From contig FPAX01000010.1 of assembly GCA_900116485.1 (NCBI GenBank), forward strand, positions 1-64,000: a stretch of DNA of 64,000 nt, written 5' to 3'. Source of the stretch: Selenomonas sp. GACV-9. GTDB taxonomy: Bacteria; Bacillota; Negativicutes; Selenomonadales; Selenomonadaceae. The notes under the pieces are model-generated. The model did no database searches, was not told the origin of the DNA, and worked only from the letters and a program-made list of their open reading frames with translations. Of this stretch, positions 34,706-43,298 are shown one piece after another (within the stretch, counting starts at the first letter, position 1; the number at the start of each line of letters is the position of its first letter). Both the position numbers and the translations under genes were made by a program.

Positions 34706-35947
34706 TCAGGTTCTTTCATAACCGAGCTCAGCTGTTCCAGCCTGCTCTTTCAAAGCCCGCTTCCGCTGATACATCTGCAAGTCAGCTCGTTCAAAGATCC
34801 TCTTATAGCTTTTGTCTTCGTCAGGCTTGTATTCAACCATCCCCACCGCGATGACAACGGCACCCTTGCAACGATTCGTTTCTATCTGCTGATTGAATGC
34901 CTGCAGCAATCGGTGCCTATTCTCATAGTCATCATTTTCCAGGATTGCTACGAATTCATCCCCGCCCACACGATACACAGGGCTTTTCTTGAATATTTCA
35001 CAGATCAAGTGGCAGGCCTTTCTGATGAATGCATCACCGATATCATGCCCCAAGGTATCGTTGACACGTTTCAGGTCGTTGACATCAAAGACGGCAATCG
35101 CCAGCTCCCTTATCGTACCAGCAGCAATCTGCCTGTCAATCTGCTCGCCCTTCTCAAGATAGGCGAGTTTTGTCTTGACGCCAGTGAGTGCATCCGTATA
35201 AGCCAGCTTCCAAGCGTTTTTCAACTCCTGAAGCTGTTTCTTCTCCCGTTCCAGCGAGATTTCCAGGCTGCAACGGTACTCCTCCCGTTCGTTCTCAATA
35301 ACGAAGGTACGCAGCAGGCAACATCCCAGCATATAGCTGATTGCATAGAGCGGATACGTCGGGAAAAAGATCTGCACAGCCACGAAAACCATCATGATCA
35401 GCCCCGAAAGACCGATAGTCAAATGACGCTGCCGTTTCCTATCCACGCTGTGCCACGAGACCGAAAGTGTATAGATGGCAGTCAACAGCAAGAGCACCAC
35501 CTGAAAGACAAACATGAATTCCCGGGCAATACCGGTCTGATAAACACCCTGCTCATCAAACCAGAACATGACAGGCTGCCAACGGTTCAGCAGCGTGACA
35601 ATGATCACATAGATAAACAAGATGCGTCCGGCATAAGTCAGCAGTCTGCTGAAATCTGTCCGGCTGCCCAAATACTCCACCGCGAAGTGTGCCCAGAGCA
35701 GGATTCCTGCTGCCATTACGACAAAGTATATTTCTGTATCCACATACAGCCAACTGATCCAGGAGCGGATATACAACCAGTCCCAAAGCATATCGGTAAA
35801 ATAATAAGCGATAACCGCATACAGGAAATAGCGGTAACGCTTTTGAGTCACCGAGTCTGTTGACTCTGGCTTTTTCAGCAGGACATCATGATTGGTAATG
35901 AGCAGTACCAGCAAAGCCAAGAAATCTATCAAGCAATAATAGTACAT
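34706..35947 (-). CDS. membrane diguanylate cyclase (GGDEF)
   Basis: A 413-residue protein from ATG 35947, with AGGA 6 nt upstream and a membrane helix directly after (YYYCLIDFLALLVLLI). About six to eight hydrophobic segments fill residues 1-225; a short coiled coil (SLEREKKQLQELKNAWKLA) leads into the GGDEF domain. The active site GGDEF (328-332) is intact, so it should make cyclic di-GMP; no RxxD inhibitory site precedes it. It lies 65 nt upstream of rcpC on the same strand, so it may be transcribed with the Tad genes and feed cyclic di-GMP to them (inference). An in-frame GTG at 36049 would add 34 residues including a run of Phe from a T13 tract. Confidence 0.87.
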   Translation of the reverse strand: MYYYCLIDFLALLVLLITNHDVLLKKPESTDSVTQKRYRYFLYAVIAYYFTDMLWDWLYIRSWISWLYVDTEIYFVVMAAGILLWAHFAVEYLGSRTDFSRLLTYAGRILFIYVIIVTLLNRWQPVMFWFDEQGVYQTGIAREFMFVFQVVLLLLTAIYTLSVSWHSVDRKRQRHLTIGLSGLIMMVFVAVQIFFPTYPLYAISYMLGCCLLRTFVIENEREEYRCSLEISLEREKKQLQELKNAWKLAYTDALTGVKTKLAYLEKGEQIDRQIAAGTIRELAIAVFDVNDLKRVNDTLGHDIGDAFIRKACHLICEIFKKSPVYRVGGDEFVAILENDDYENRHRLLQAFNQQIETNRCKGAVVIAVGMVEYKPDEDKSYKRIFERADLQMYQRKRALKEQAGTAELGYERT

Positions 35948-36005
35948 ACGCTTTCCTGCCCCCTTTGCCAATTCAGTGAATTTTGAATCATTAATATAAT
36001 TCGAG

Positions 36006-36018
36006 AAAAAAAAAAAAA
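36006..36018. repeat. 13-A homopolymer in the leader of the diguanylate cyclase gene
   Basis: Thirteen consecutive A on the plus strand (T on the coding strand), 59-71 bp upstream of the chosen start at 35947. Tracts this long are prone to slippage; effects could be on transcription or on an upstream in-frame GTG start. Confidence 0.9.
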
Positions 36019-36183
36019 TACCTGCCTGTAAACAATAAAATTTTTCCACACCCCGGTATAAGGAAAACCTTATGCTTGAATGGAAACAAAATCATCCTGA
36101 GCCATAGAAAAAATCGTACAACAGGAGTATAATGTTATAAATATCTAAATTATCGGATAATCGAGCAAAAGAGGTGCAAGGGC

Positions 36184-37758
36184 ATGAGCAAAAAAAGCAT
36201 TTACAAGAAATTGTTCCTGATATTCATACTGATGGGCATGATACCTCTGATAGCCGTCATCCTCTACGGCGGATTGCGCCTGGCCAATCATATGGAACAG
36301 CACGCTAAGAACACCGGTATGCTGAACAATAATATCGTCAATGAACATCTGACCGATATCCTGCAGAATAATTTCTATGTCCTGCACACACTGGCCAACG
36401 CGCCTACCATCAAACGTTATACCGCTTCGCCCAATCCTGCCGACGAGGCAGTCATACGGCAACTGCTCAAGAACAACGATGATCTGTTCCGCGACAATAA
36501 TCTGACAGCACTTACGGATGCTCACGGGCAGCAGATCATGCGCAGCGATAACGCCCCCTTGGTCAACGTAACCCAGCGTCATCATTTCCAGGAAGCCATG
36601 GCAGGACATCCCTATGTCTCGGAAGTCATCAACAGCATGTCCACCGGCCAGATGATCGTGGTCATCGAGGTTCCGATCTTCGATGACAATCATCGTCCCA
36701 TCGGCATGCTGCAGCGCAATCTGTCTGTAGACAACCTGCAGGAATTCATCCTCAGCCAGGCCCATGACGGTCTCTCCGTCATCGTCATGGATCAGGCCAA
36801 CAAGATTGTGGCCCATTCCAATCTCGAGGCAACCGATGGCGAACACAAGGATAATGATTACTACCAGAAACTCCTCCGGGTCATGGACAATGATTCCGGC
36901 GTTGCCCGCATCGAACTGCAAGGCGAGGATACCTTCGTGACGTGCCAACGCAATCCGCTGGCCAACTGGATTATCGCCACCACCCAGCCAGGCCGGGTGG
37001 TTTTCAAGGCTGCCAATGATGAAGTCATTCATTTGGGCCTCCTGGGCATACTGTTGCTGATCATCGTCAGTTTCTTCGCCCATATCATGGCCAACCGTAT
37101 TACCATTCCCCTCCGCCAGATCTGCAAGGTGATCACGGATATTGTCAGAGGAAATGATGATGAGAAGAAACTCAATATCTTATCCGAAGATGAACTTGGC
37201 GAAATGGCCACTGCCATCAACGAAATCCGCACCATGCGCAGCAGCCTGAAACAAGAAGCGGAACTCGACCCGCTGACAGGCCTTTCCAGCCGGGCAGCTG
37301 TGGAAAGTGTCTGCCGCCAGCGCCTGCAAGAATATGAGGAATCCTACGCCCCCGGCATGATGGCTATCTTCCTCATCGATCTCGACAACTTCACGAAAGC
37401 CACGAAAGAAGAAGGCCATCAGTACGGCAATCGCATCTTGCAGAAATTTGCGCATGGTCTCAAAGAACTGTTCCGTACCTATGACTGCGTAGGGCATCTG
37501 GATGGCGATGAATTCGTCGTCATCATGGACCATCAGAATGATTTGACCATCATCAAACGAAAAGCTGCTGAAATCAACCAGCTAGCCCGCAATCTTACCG
37601 TCGGGGAAACCAATGTCGGTATCAGTGCCAGCATCGGCATTGCCATATCGCCGCAAAACGGCAAGACATACAATCACCTCTTCCATGCCGCTGACCTTGC
37701 TCTTTTCGCCGCCAAAGAAAAGGGCCGCGACTGCTATCATATTGCCGGTGACGAATGA
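36184..37758 (+). CDS. Cache-HAMP-GGDEF signalling protein with a DGDEF site
   Basis: A 524-residue membrane protein: helix 1 (LFLIFILMGMIPLIAVILYG), a periplasmic Cache-type sensor (about 35-275, with HHFQEAMAGHPYVSEVI and MLQRNLSVDNLQEFI), helix 2 (LGLLGILLLIIVSFFAHIMA), HAMP (about 305-355) and a GGDEF domain. The active loop reads DGDEF (440-444) instead of GGDEF, while the inhibitory site RTYD (431-434) is kept at the standard five-residue spacing. It may be a weak cyclase or a cyclic di-GMP-binding sensor. Divergent from the membrane cyclase gene at 34.7 kb. SD is GAGGTGCAAGGGC. Confidence 0.86.
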   Translation: MSKKSIYKKLFLIFILMGMIPLIAVILYGGLRLANHMEQHAKNTGMLNNNIVNEHLTDILQNNFYVLHTLANAPTIKRYTASPNPADEAVIRQLLKNNDDLFRDNNLTALTDAHGQQIMRSDNAPLVNVTQRHHFQEAMAGHPYVSEVINSMSTGQMIVVIEVPIFDDNHRPIGMLQRNLSVDNLQEFILSQAHDGLSVIVMDQANKIVAHSNLEATDGEHKDNDYYQKLLRVMDNDSGVARIELQGEDTFVTCQRNPLANWIIATTQPGRVVFKAANDEVIHLGLLGILLLIIVSFFAHIMANRITIPLRQICKVITDIVRGNDDEKKLNILSEDELGEMATAINEIRTMRSSLKQEAELDPLTGLSSRAAVESVCRQRLQEYEESYAPGMMAIFLIDLDNFTKATKEEGHQYGNRILQKFAHGLKELFRTYDCVGHLDGDEFVVIMDHQNDLTIIKRKAAEINQLARNLTVGETNVGISASIGIAISPQNGKTYNHLFHAADLALFAAKEKGRDCYHIAGDE

Positions 37759-37772
37759 CGATAAGTCGCAAT

Positions 37773-37817
37773 AACACAAAAGGAGCTGTTGCCCGTAGCA
37801 ACAGCTCCTTTTGTGTT
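37773..37817. terminator. bidirectional terminator between the Cache-GGDEF gene and copA
   Basis: A perfect 20-bp stem, with left arm AACACAAAAGGAGCTGTTGC, and a 5-nt loop; T-rich on both strands. It ends both converging transcripts. Confidence 0.93.
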
Positions 37818-37824
37818 ATCTAGA

Positions 37825-38028
37825 TCAATCCACCAGCTCGTAACCAGCCGTTTCTATTACAGTCTTGAATTCCTCGCGGGAAATCTCGCGGCTGGCCGTG
37901 ACCTCAGCCTTGCCGCCCTCAAGGTCAACGGTAACGCTCGTGACGCCATCCATCTTGGACAGCGCATCATTCACGTGTTTCTGGCAATGCTGGCACATCA
38001 TGCCCTCAATCTTCAAAGTCGTTTCCAT
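37825..38028 (-). CDS. copZ: possible free CopZ copper chaperone from an internal start in copA
   Basis: The last 67 codons of copA begin with ATG (38028), 8 nt after a perfect AAGGAGG (38043-38037), in the same frame. The product would be a stand-alone heavy-metal-binding domain with [16 protein letters not shown] at the start, the size of CopZ chaperones that hand Cu(I) to CopA. This is seen in sequence; actual initiation is inferred. It could also be a relic of a recent copA-copZ gene fusion. Confidence 0.55.
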   Translation of the reverse strand: METTLKIEGMMCQHCQKHVNDALSKMDGVTSVTVDLEGGKAEVTASREISREEFKTVIETAGYELVD

Positions 38029-40380
38029 TTGTTTTTCCTCCTTATATTCTTCCGATAAGTTCTCTTCTATAGCTGCGCTTCCTGCAGCAGCCACCGGCTG
38101 GAAGCTGCGCAGGCGCAATGCATTCAGGCAGACGCAGACGCTAGACAGGCTCATGGCCGCTGCCCCCATGACCGGCGAGAGCTTGATGCCCAGCGCCGTA
38201 TAGAATACACCAGCCGCCAGCGGGATGCAGATGACATTGTAGAAAAATGCCCAGAACAAGTTCTCCCGAATATTCTTGATGACCGCCTTCGACAGGCGCA
38301 CGGCATTTACAGCAGCGAGCAGGTCGTTCTTCACGAGCACAGCATCGGCGCTTTCGATGGCGATATCCGTACCGGCACCGATGGCAATGCCAACATCAGC
38401 GCGCGCCAGTGCCGGTGCATCGTTGATGCCATCGCCAATCATTGCCACCTTATGGCCCGCAGCCTGCAGCGCTGCGATATGTTCTTCCTTATGGGCCGGC
38501 AGGACCTCCGCGATAACCTTGGGGATATCCAGCCGGCGGCGGATGGCCTCAGCCGTCCGCGCATTGTCGCCAGTCAGCATGACCACATCGATGCCCATCG
38601 CCCGAAACTGGCGGATGGCCTCAGCACTCGTGGGCTTTTCTGTATCAGCCACGCCGATGATGCCGACAAGCTGCTGCCCGCGCGCAAACAAGAGCGGCGT
38701 GCGGCCTTCATCAGCCAGGGCATCGAGACGGCTCTGGTAAGGAGCCACGTCAATACCTGCCTCCAGCAGGAACTGCTGATTACCGGCCAGCCAACGCTGC
38801 TCGTCATACCGCGCCTGGACGCCACGGCCGAAGACCGCCGCAAAATCAGCCATGGACACAGGCTCGATACCACGCTCACGCACATAGCCAACCACAGCTT
38901 CAGCCAGCGGATGCTCGCTGCCCTGCTCCAAGCCGGCAGCTGCCGCCAGCAGCTCTTTCTCCTCAATACCCACTGGCAAGACCTCTGTCACCTTGGGTCT
39001 GCCCTCGGTAATCGTACCAGTCTTATCGAGGACAACCGTATCGATGGCCTGGGCATTTTCCAGCGCCTCGCCGGATTTTATCAGGATGCCGTGCTCCGCC
39101 CCCTTACCCGTGCCCACCATGATGGCGACTGGCGTTGCCAGCCCCAGCGCACAAGGACAGGAGATCACAAGAATCGAAATGGCAATCGAGAAGGCAAACT
39201 CTGCCCCCGCACCCAGCGCCAGCCAGATGCCGCCCGCAGCCAAGGCGATAGCGATGACCACGGGCACGAAGACACCAGCAATCCTATCGGCCATACGGGC
39301 AATCGGTGCCTTGCTGCCGCTGGCCTCATCGACCAGGCGGATGATCTGGCTGATTGTCGTATCCTCGCCGACGCGCTCAGCCGTGAAATGGATGAAACCC
39401 GTCTTGTTGATGGTCGCTGAGATCACCTTGTCGCCCACCCCTTTGGTCACCGGTATGCTTTCCCCTGATATGGCTGACTCATCCACGCTTGTCGTGCCGT
39501 CTAAGATCCTGCCATCCACAGGGATGCGTTCACCAGGACGGACGACAACCGTATCGCCCACTGCCAGCGACTCGATGGGAATGACCACTTCGGCGCCATC
39601 GCGCAGGATCGTGGCCTGCTTAGGCGCAAGATCCATGAGCTTTTCGAGGGCCCGGCTCGTCTGCCCTTTGGCACGCGCCTCAAGATACTTGCCCACCGTA
39701 ATCAGCGTGACGATCATGCCCGCTGACTCAAAATACAGGTTGCGGCTGTACTCATCCACAAGCACCATGTCGCCATGACCGAGCCCCCAGCCGATGCGGA
39801 AGATCGCAAAGGCGCCAAACAGCGCTGCCGCCATCGAGCCCATGCCAACCAAAGTATCCATATTCGGCGCGCCCTGCAGCAACGTCCGCAAGCCCACGCT
39901 ATAGAAATGACGGTTCAGGTACATGACTGGCAGGACCAGCAGCATCTGCGCAAAGGCAAAAGTGATGGCGTTCTCCGGCCCGTCAAAGACTGCCGCTATC
40001 CCCGATGGCACTGGCATTCCCAGTGCCATGAAGATCATCCCGTGCATGGACACGGCGACGACCGGCAGCAGGAACAGCAACGACAATACCAGCCGCCGTC
40101 GCAGCGCCTCAGCCTGCGCTTCGGCAGGCCTTGCCTGTGGCTCCGCACTGCTGCCTGCCGCCTTGTCGCTTTGGCAGGTGGCACCATAGCCGGCTTTTTC
40201 CACTGCGGCAATGATAGCCGCAGGACTTGTGATCGTCTCATCATATTCAAGCTGCATGCTGTTGGTCAGCAGATTGACGCTGACCGCCTGCGTGCCCGCA
40301 ACCTTCTCCACGGCCCGCTGCACCCTGGCCGAACAGGCCGAGCAGGTCATGCCAGTAACTGCAAATTTCTCTTTCTTCAA
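37825..40380 (-). CDS. copA: copper-exporting P1B-ATPase with fused C-terminal CopZ-like domain
   Basis: An 851-residue Cu(I) ATPase. N-terminal heavy-metal domain with GMTCSAC (about 10-16), eight membrane helices, the metal site SCPCALG, phosphorylation site DKTGT, and hinge [16 protein letters not shown]. Unusually, a second complete heavy-metal domain is attached at the C-terminus (residues 785-851, GMMCQHC), joined by a charged linker ([13 protein letters not shown]). Within that linker an AAGGAGG and ATG could start the domain separately. CopA exports Cu(I) across the inner membrane. The first codon is TTG, 7 nt after GGAGG. No CopY or CsoR regulator is adjacent. Confidence 0.93.
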   Translation of the reverse strand: MKKEKFAVTGMTCSACSARVQRAVEKVAGTQAVSVNLLTNSMQLEYDETITSPAAIIAAVEKAGYGATCQSDKAAGSSAEPQARPAEAQAEALRRRLVLSLLFLLPVVAVSMHGMIFMALGMPVPSGIAAVFDGPENAITFAFAQMLLVLPVMYLNRHFYSVGLRTLLQGAPNMDTLVGMGSMAAALFGAFAIFRIGWGLGHGDMVLVDEYSRNLYFESAGMIVTLITVGKYLEARAKGQTSRALEKLMDLAPKQATILRDGAEVVIPIESLAVGDTVVVRPGERIPVDGRILDGTTSVDESAISGESIPVTKGVGDKVISATINKTGFIHFTAERVGEDTTISQIIRLVDEASGSKAPIARMADRIAGVFVPVVIAIALAAGGIWLALGAGAEFAFSIAISILVISCPCALGLATPVAIMVGTGKGAEHGILIKSGEALENAQAIDTVVLDKTGTITEGRPKVTEVLPVGIEEKELLAAAAGLEQGSEHPLAEAVVGYVRERGIEPVSMADFAAVFGRGVQARYDEQRWLAGNQQFLLEAGIDVAPYQSRLDALADEGRTPLLFARGQQLVGIIGVADTEKPTSAEAIRQFRAMGIDVVMLTGDNARTAEAIRRRLDIPKVIAEVLPAHKEEHIAALQAAGHKVAMIGDGINDAPALARADVGIAIGAGTDIAIESADAVLVKNDLLAAVNAVRLSKAVIKNIRENLFWAFFYNVICIPLAAGVFYTALGIKLSPVMGAAAMSLSSVCVCLNALRLRSFQPVAAAGSAAIEENLSEEYKEEKQMETTLKIEGMMCQHCQKHVNDALSKMDGVTSVTVDLEGGKAEVTASREISREEFKTVIETAGYELVD

Positions 40381-40463
40381 TGGCTCACCTCCACGATAAA
40401 ATCAATAATCATTCGCATGACTTATAAATGTATCTTATACGTGAAAACCATTGCTGTCAAGGC

Positions 40464-40497
40464 AAAAAAAGAGCCCTCCCCCACAGGGGGACGGCCC
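40464..40497 (-). terminator. Rho-independent terminator of cstA
   Basis: On the minus strand a GC-rich hairpin (GTCCCCC-TGT-GGGGGAG core within GCC...GGGC) is followed by CTTTTTTT right after the cstA stop codon. Confidence 0.85.
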
Positions 40498-40503
40498 CAG
40501 ATA

Positions 40504-41943
40504 TCAGTCTTTCTTGCCCATCAGGATCTTTTTCGTGAACAGCGTCACACAGAAGATTGCAAAGAGGATACCGCACGGATACGTGATGCTCGTCGCCAGC
40601 TTGAATCCCTCTGGCGCCTGCAGGATATACGTGAAGGTAACCGCCGACATGAACGTTGCCGGAACGGCCGGAATCATCCATGCCTTGCTGCCCTTATGGA
40701 CACGGTAGAGATACGTTGCGCCCGTCCAGAGGACGATCATCGCCAGCGTCTGGTTCGTCCAGGAGAAGTAACGCCAGATGATATTGAAGTCCATCTGCGA
40801 GAGGATGCCGCCGATAGCCAGCAGCGGAACTGCGAACATCAAGCGTTTGACAGCCTTGGTCTGGTCGATGCCGAACCAGTCAGCAAGCGTCAGGCGCGCA
40901 CTGCGGAAAGCCGTGTCGCCCGAGGTAATCGGGCAGGCGATGACGCCGAGCATCGCCAGCGTCGCTCCAATGTAGCCCGTCATGCTGCCAGCGCCGCCCA
41001 TGAAGCCGACGCAGATATCGTAGACCACCGAACCTGCGCCGCCAGCTGCCATAGCCTTGGCCAGTCCGCCTGTGCTATCGTAGAACGTGACACCAGCTGC
41101 TGCCCAGATAAGGGCAATGATACCCTCAGAAACCATTGCACCGTAGAATACCGGCCGCCCCAGGCGCTCATCCTTGAGGCAACGGGCCATGATCGGCGAC
41201 TGCGTGGAATGGAACCCCGAGACAGCACCGCAGGCAACCGTGATGAACATCAGCGGCCAGATTGGCATTGCATCCCCTTTGGGGTGCAAATTGGCCAGCT
41301 GCATTTCCGGCATCGTGTGACCGCCAACACCGAAGAGCATACCACCCATGATGCCCAGCGCCATGATGATAAGGCAGGCGCCAAACAGCGGATAGAAACG
41401 GGCAATCAATGCATCAATCGGCAGGAGTGTTGCCAGGAAGTAATAGAGCAGGACACATGGCAGGACAATATTGACGGCCACGCCCGTGAGCTTAGCCAAA
41501 AGGCCCGCCGGCCCTGTCATGAATACAGTACCGACTAATACCAGCAGTACGACTGAGAATACGCGCATGATGAACAGCATCGTGCCGCCCATATGATGAC
41601 CGACGACCTCGGAGATACTCTTGCCATCCTCGCGCAAGGAAATCATACCCGAAAGGTAGTCGTGGACGCCACCGGCAAAAATCGTACCAAGGACGATCCA
41701 AAGGTATACCGACGGTCCCCAAAGGGCGCCGCCCAAAGCACCGAAAATCGGGCCAAGACCGGCGATATTCAGCAGCTGGATCATGAATACCCGCCAGGTC
41801 GGCAGCGGGATGTAGTCAACACCGTCATTATGGACCAGTGCCGGCGTAGGCTTGTCAGTCGGGCCAAACAAGTTGTCGACTATCTTGCCATAGATGAAAT
41901 AACCACCAATAAGTGCCAATAGAGCAATCAGAAATGTAACCAT
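40504..41943 (-). CDS. cstA: CstA-family carbon starvation / pyruvate or peptide transporter
   Basis: A 479-residue membrane protein of the CstA family, started at ATG 41943, 7 nt after a GGGGGG site. It shows about 13 hydrophobic segments; family motifs include NIAGLGPIFGALGGALWGP and GTIFAGGVHDYLSGMISLRE. Members import pyruvate (CstA, BtsT) or peptides and are induced at low carbon supply (established). This is the short form of the family. It is monocistronic, with a clear promoter, a LacI-type operator and a terminator. Confidence 0.9.
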   Translation of the reverse strand: MVTFLIALLALIGGYFIYGKIVDNLFGPTDKPTPALVHNDGVDYIPLPTWRVFMIQLLNIAGLGPIFGALGGALWGPSVYLWIVLGTIFAGGVHDYLSGMISLREDGKSISEVVGHHMGGTMLFIMRVFSVVLLVLVGTVFMTGPAGLLAKLTGVAVNIVLPCVLLYYFLATLLPIDALIARFYPLFGACLIIMALGIMGGMLFGVGGHTMPEMQLANLHPKGDAMPIWPLMFITVACGAVSGFHSTQSPIMARCLKDERLGRPVFYGAMVSEGIIALIWAAAGVTFYDSTGGLAKAMAAGGAGSVVYDICVGFMGGAGSMTGYIGATLAMLGVIACPITSGDTAFRSARLTLADWFGIDQTKAVKRLMFAVPLLAIGGILSQMDFNIIWRYFSWTNQTLAMIVLWTGATYLYRVHKGSKAWMIPAVPATFMSAVTFTYILQAPEGFKLATSITYPCGILFAIFCVTLFTKKILMGKKD

Positions 41944-41981
41944 TGAATGTCCCCCCATTCCAAGAATAAAGAATACAACTA

Positions 41982-41989
41982 AAACGTTT
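41982..41989. promoter_or_regulatory. LacI-family-like operator core upstream of cstA
   Basis: AAACGTTT, within TAAAACGTTTGA, lies just downstream of the predicted cstA start site. This is the palindromic core used by many LacI-family regulators (CcpA/FruR class); it fits the CcpA cre consensus poorly. Confidence 0.35.
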
Positions 41990-42004
41990 GATTGCCTGTA
42001 AATT

Positions 42005-42033
42005 ATCTTAGCATAAGTATCATGAATTGTCTA
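42005..42033 (-). promoter_or_regulatory. cstA promoter
   Basis: Minus-strand TAGACA (42033-42028), a 17-nt spacer and TAAGAT (42010-42005) give a start near 41998, about 55 bp before the ATG. Confidence 0.65.
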
Positions 42034-42087
42034 TATATTCCGAACTATAAGTATATAAAAATTTTACATTTTTCTGATAAGTTGTAG

Positions 42088-42135
42088 TTATAAAGAACCG
42101 CCGCATGACGTCTCCATCGTCCATGCGGCGGTTTC
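42088..42135 (-). terminator. terminator of the HD-GYP gene
   Basis: AACCGCCGCATG and CATGCGGCGGTT form a 12-bp perfect stem around a 14-nt loop; on the minus strand CTTTAT follows. The T run is short, so read-through toward cstA is possible. Confidence 0.65.
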
Positions 42136-42142
42136 TCCCTGC

Positions 42143-43183
42143 TCAACGCTCATGCAGGATATAATCTACGTCTTCATCGATGATCTGCAGCATCACATCG
42201 GCAAACTCCGGATCGAACTGACTGCCACGGCCCTTGGCAATCTGATCACGCACGACGTTCTGCGGCAGGATATCGCGGTAGCTGCGTTTCGACGTCATCG
42301 CATCATAGGCATCAGCCACAGCGATGATGCGCGCATAGATGGGAATCTCAGCTCCCATCTTGCCGTCGGGATAACCCTTGCCATCAAAGCGCTCATGATG
42401 AGAACGCGCGCCAATCGTCAGCTCAGGGAACTCTGCCACGATCTCCAGGATCTCGGAACCGATAACAGTATGTTCCTTGATCTTGCTGTATTCTTCATCC
42501 GTCAACTTGTCCGGCTTATTGATGATTGCCTCTGGTACACCAATCTTGCCGATATCGTGGAGCAGCCCCATGAAGTATATCTTCTGCTGTTCCTCCTCGT
42601 GCCAGCCAAGCTTATAGGCAATGAAACGCGCATATCTGCCCACGCGCTGCGAGTGGCCGCGCGTATAGGCATCCTTGGCATCGATGGTCTTCGCCAGCGC
42701 CATGACCGTCTCCTCGAACAGCCGCTGGCTCGATGCCAGACGTTCCTCAGCCAGACGCGTCTGCCGCCTGACCTCGCTGCGCAGATGGCGGTGCAGATAC
42801 TGCAACTCCAGTACCTGTTCCACCTTCTTGACCACGATGATTGGCACAAAGGGCTTGCGCACGATATCAAAAGCGCCCGCCATCGTAATGGCCGCTTCAG
42901 CCTTCTGACTCTGATCCGTCGTCATCATGATGACCGGTATATCCTTTAGCCGCTCATCTTCACGGATACGTCGCAGCACCTCAAAGCCATCCATATCCGG
43001 CAGCTTATCGGAAAGCAGCACGAGCTCAGGGCAGTTGTTCCCCATGTAGGCCAGTGCCTCGCTGCCCGCCGTTACGCCCCAGAGGTTCACGCGCAGTGCC
43101 AGGATATTCTTCAATTGTTTGCGGTCAGTCTCGCTGCCATCTACCACCAGCACCGCAGACTGCCGCATCAAATCCATTTGCAT
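42143..43183 (-). CDS. HD-GYP phosphodiesterase with degenerate receiver
   Basis: A 346-residue protein: receiver domain (about 10-125), a charged helix, and an HD-GYP domain. The HD pair is GLLHDIGKIG (His209, Asp210), with the downstream HHERFDGKGYP (GYP at 270-272) complete, so hydrolysis of cyclic di-GMP is expected. In the receiver the acidic pocket is VVDGS rather than DD and the acceptor region reads LLSDKLPDMDG, with Ser58 where the phosphorylated Asp normally sits and Asp59 shifted by one; the switch Thr and Lys (MMTTD, RKPF) remain. Phosphorylation is doubtful. No histidine kinase is nearby. Confidence 0.88.
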   Translation of the reverse strand: MQMDLMRQSAVLVVDGSETDRKQLKNILALRVNLWGVTAGSEALAYMGNNCPELVLLSDKLPDMDGFEVLRRIREDERLKDIPVIMMTTDQSQKAEAAITMAGAFDIVRKPFVPIIVVKKVEQVLELQYLHRHLRSEVRRQTRLAEERLASSQRLFEETVMALAKTIDAKDAYTRGHSQRVGRYARFIAYKLGWHEEEQQKIYFMGLLHDIGKIGVPEAIINKPDKLTDEEYSKIKEHTVIGSEILEIVAEFPELTIGARSHHERFDGKGYPDGKMGAEIPIYARIIAVADAYDAMTSKRSYRDILPQNVVRDQIAKGRGSQFDPEFADVMLQIIDEDVDYILHER

Positions 43184-43298
43184 AAATTCATATCACCTGT
43201 AAGAACTCTTATATCCGAAACAATTATATTCTTATAATTATCAAAAATTTCCCTATTATATTTTGCCTTGTTTCACTCAAAAAAGCAAGAGCCCCTAC

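Noticed and set aside
39775..41538. 587-codon plus-strand open frame
   Set aside because: Spans the antisense of copA and cstA including their terminator; no domain, high Arg/His/Cys.
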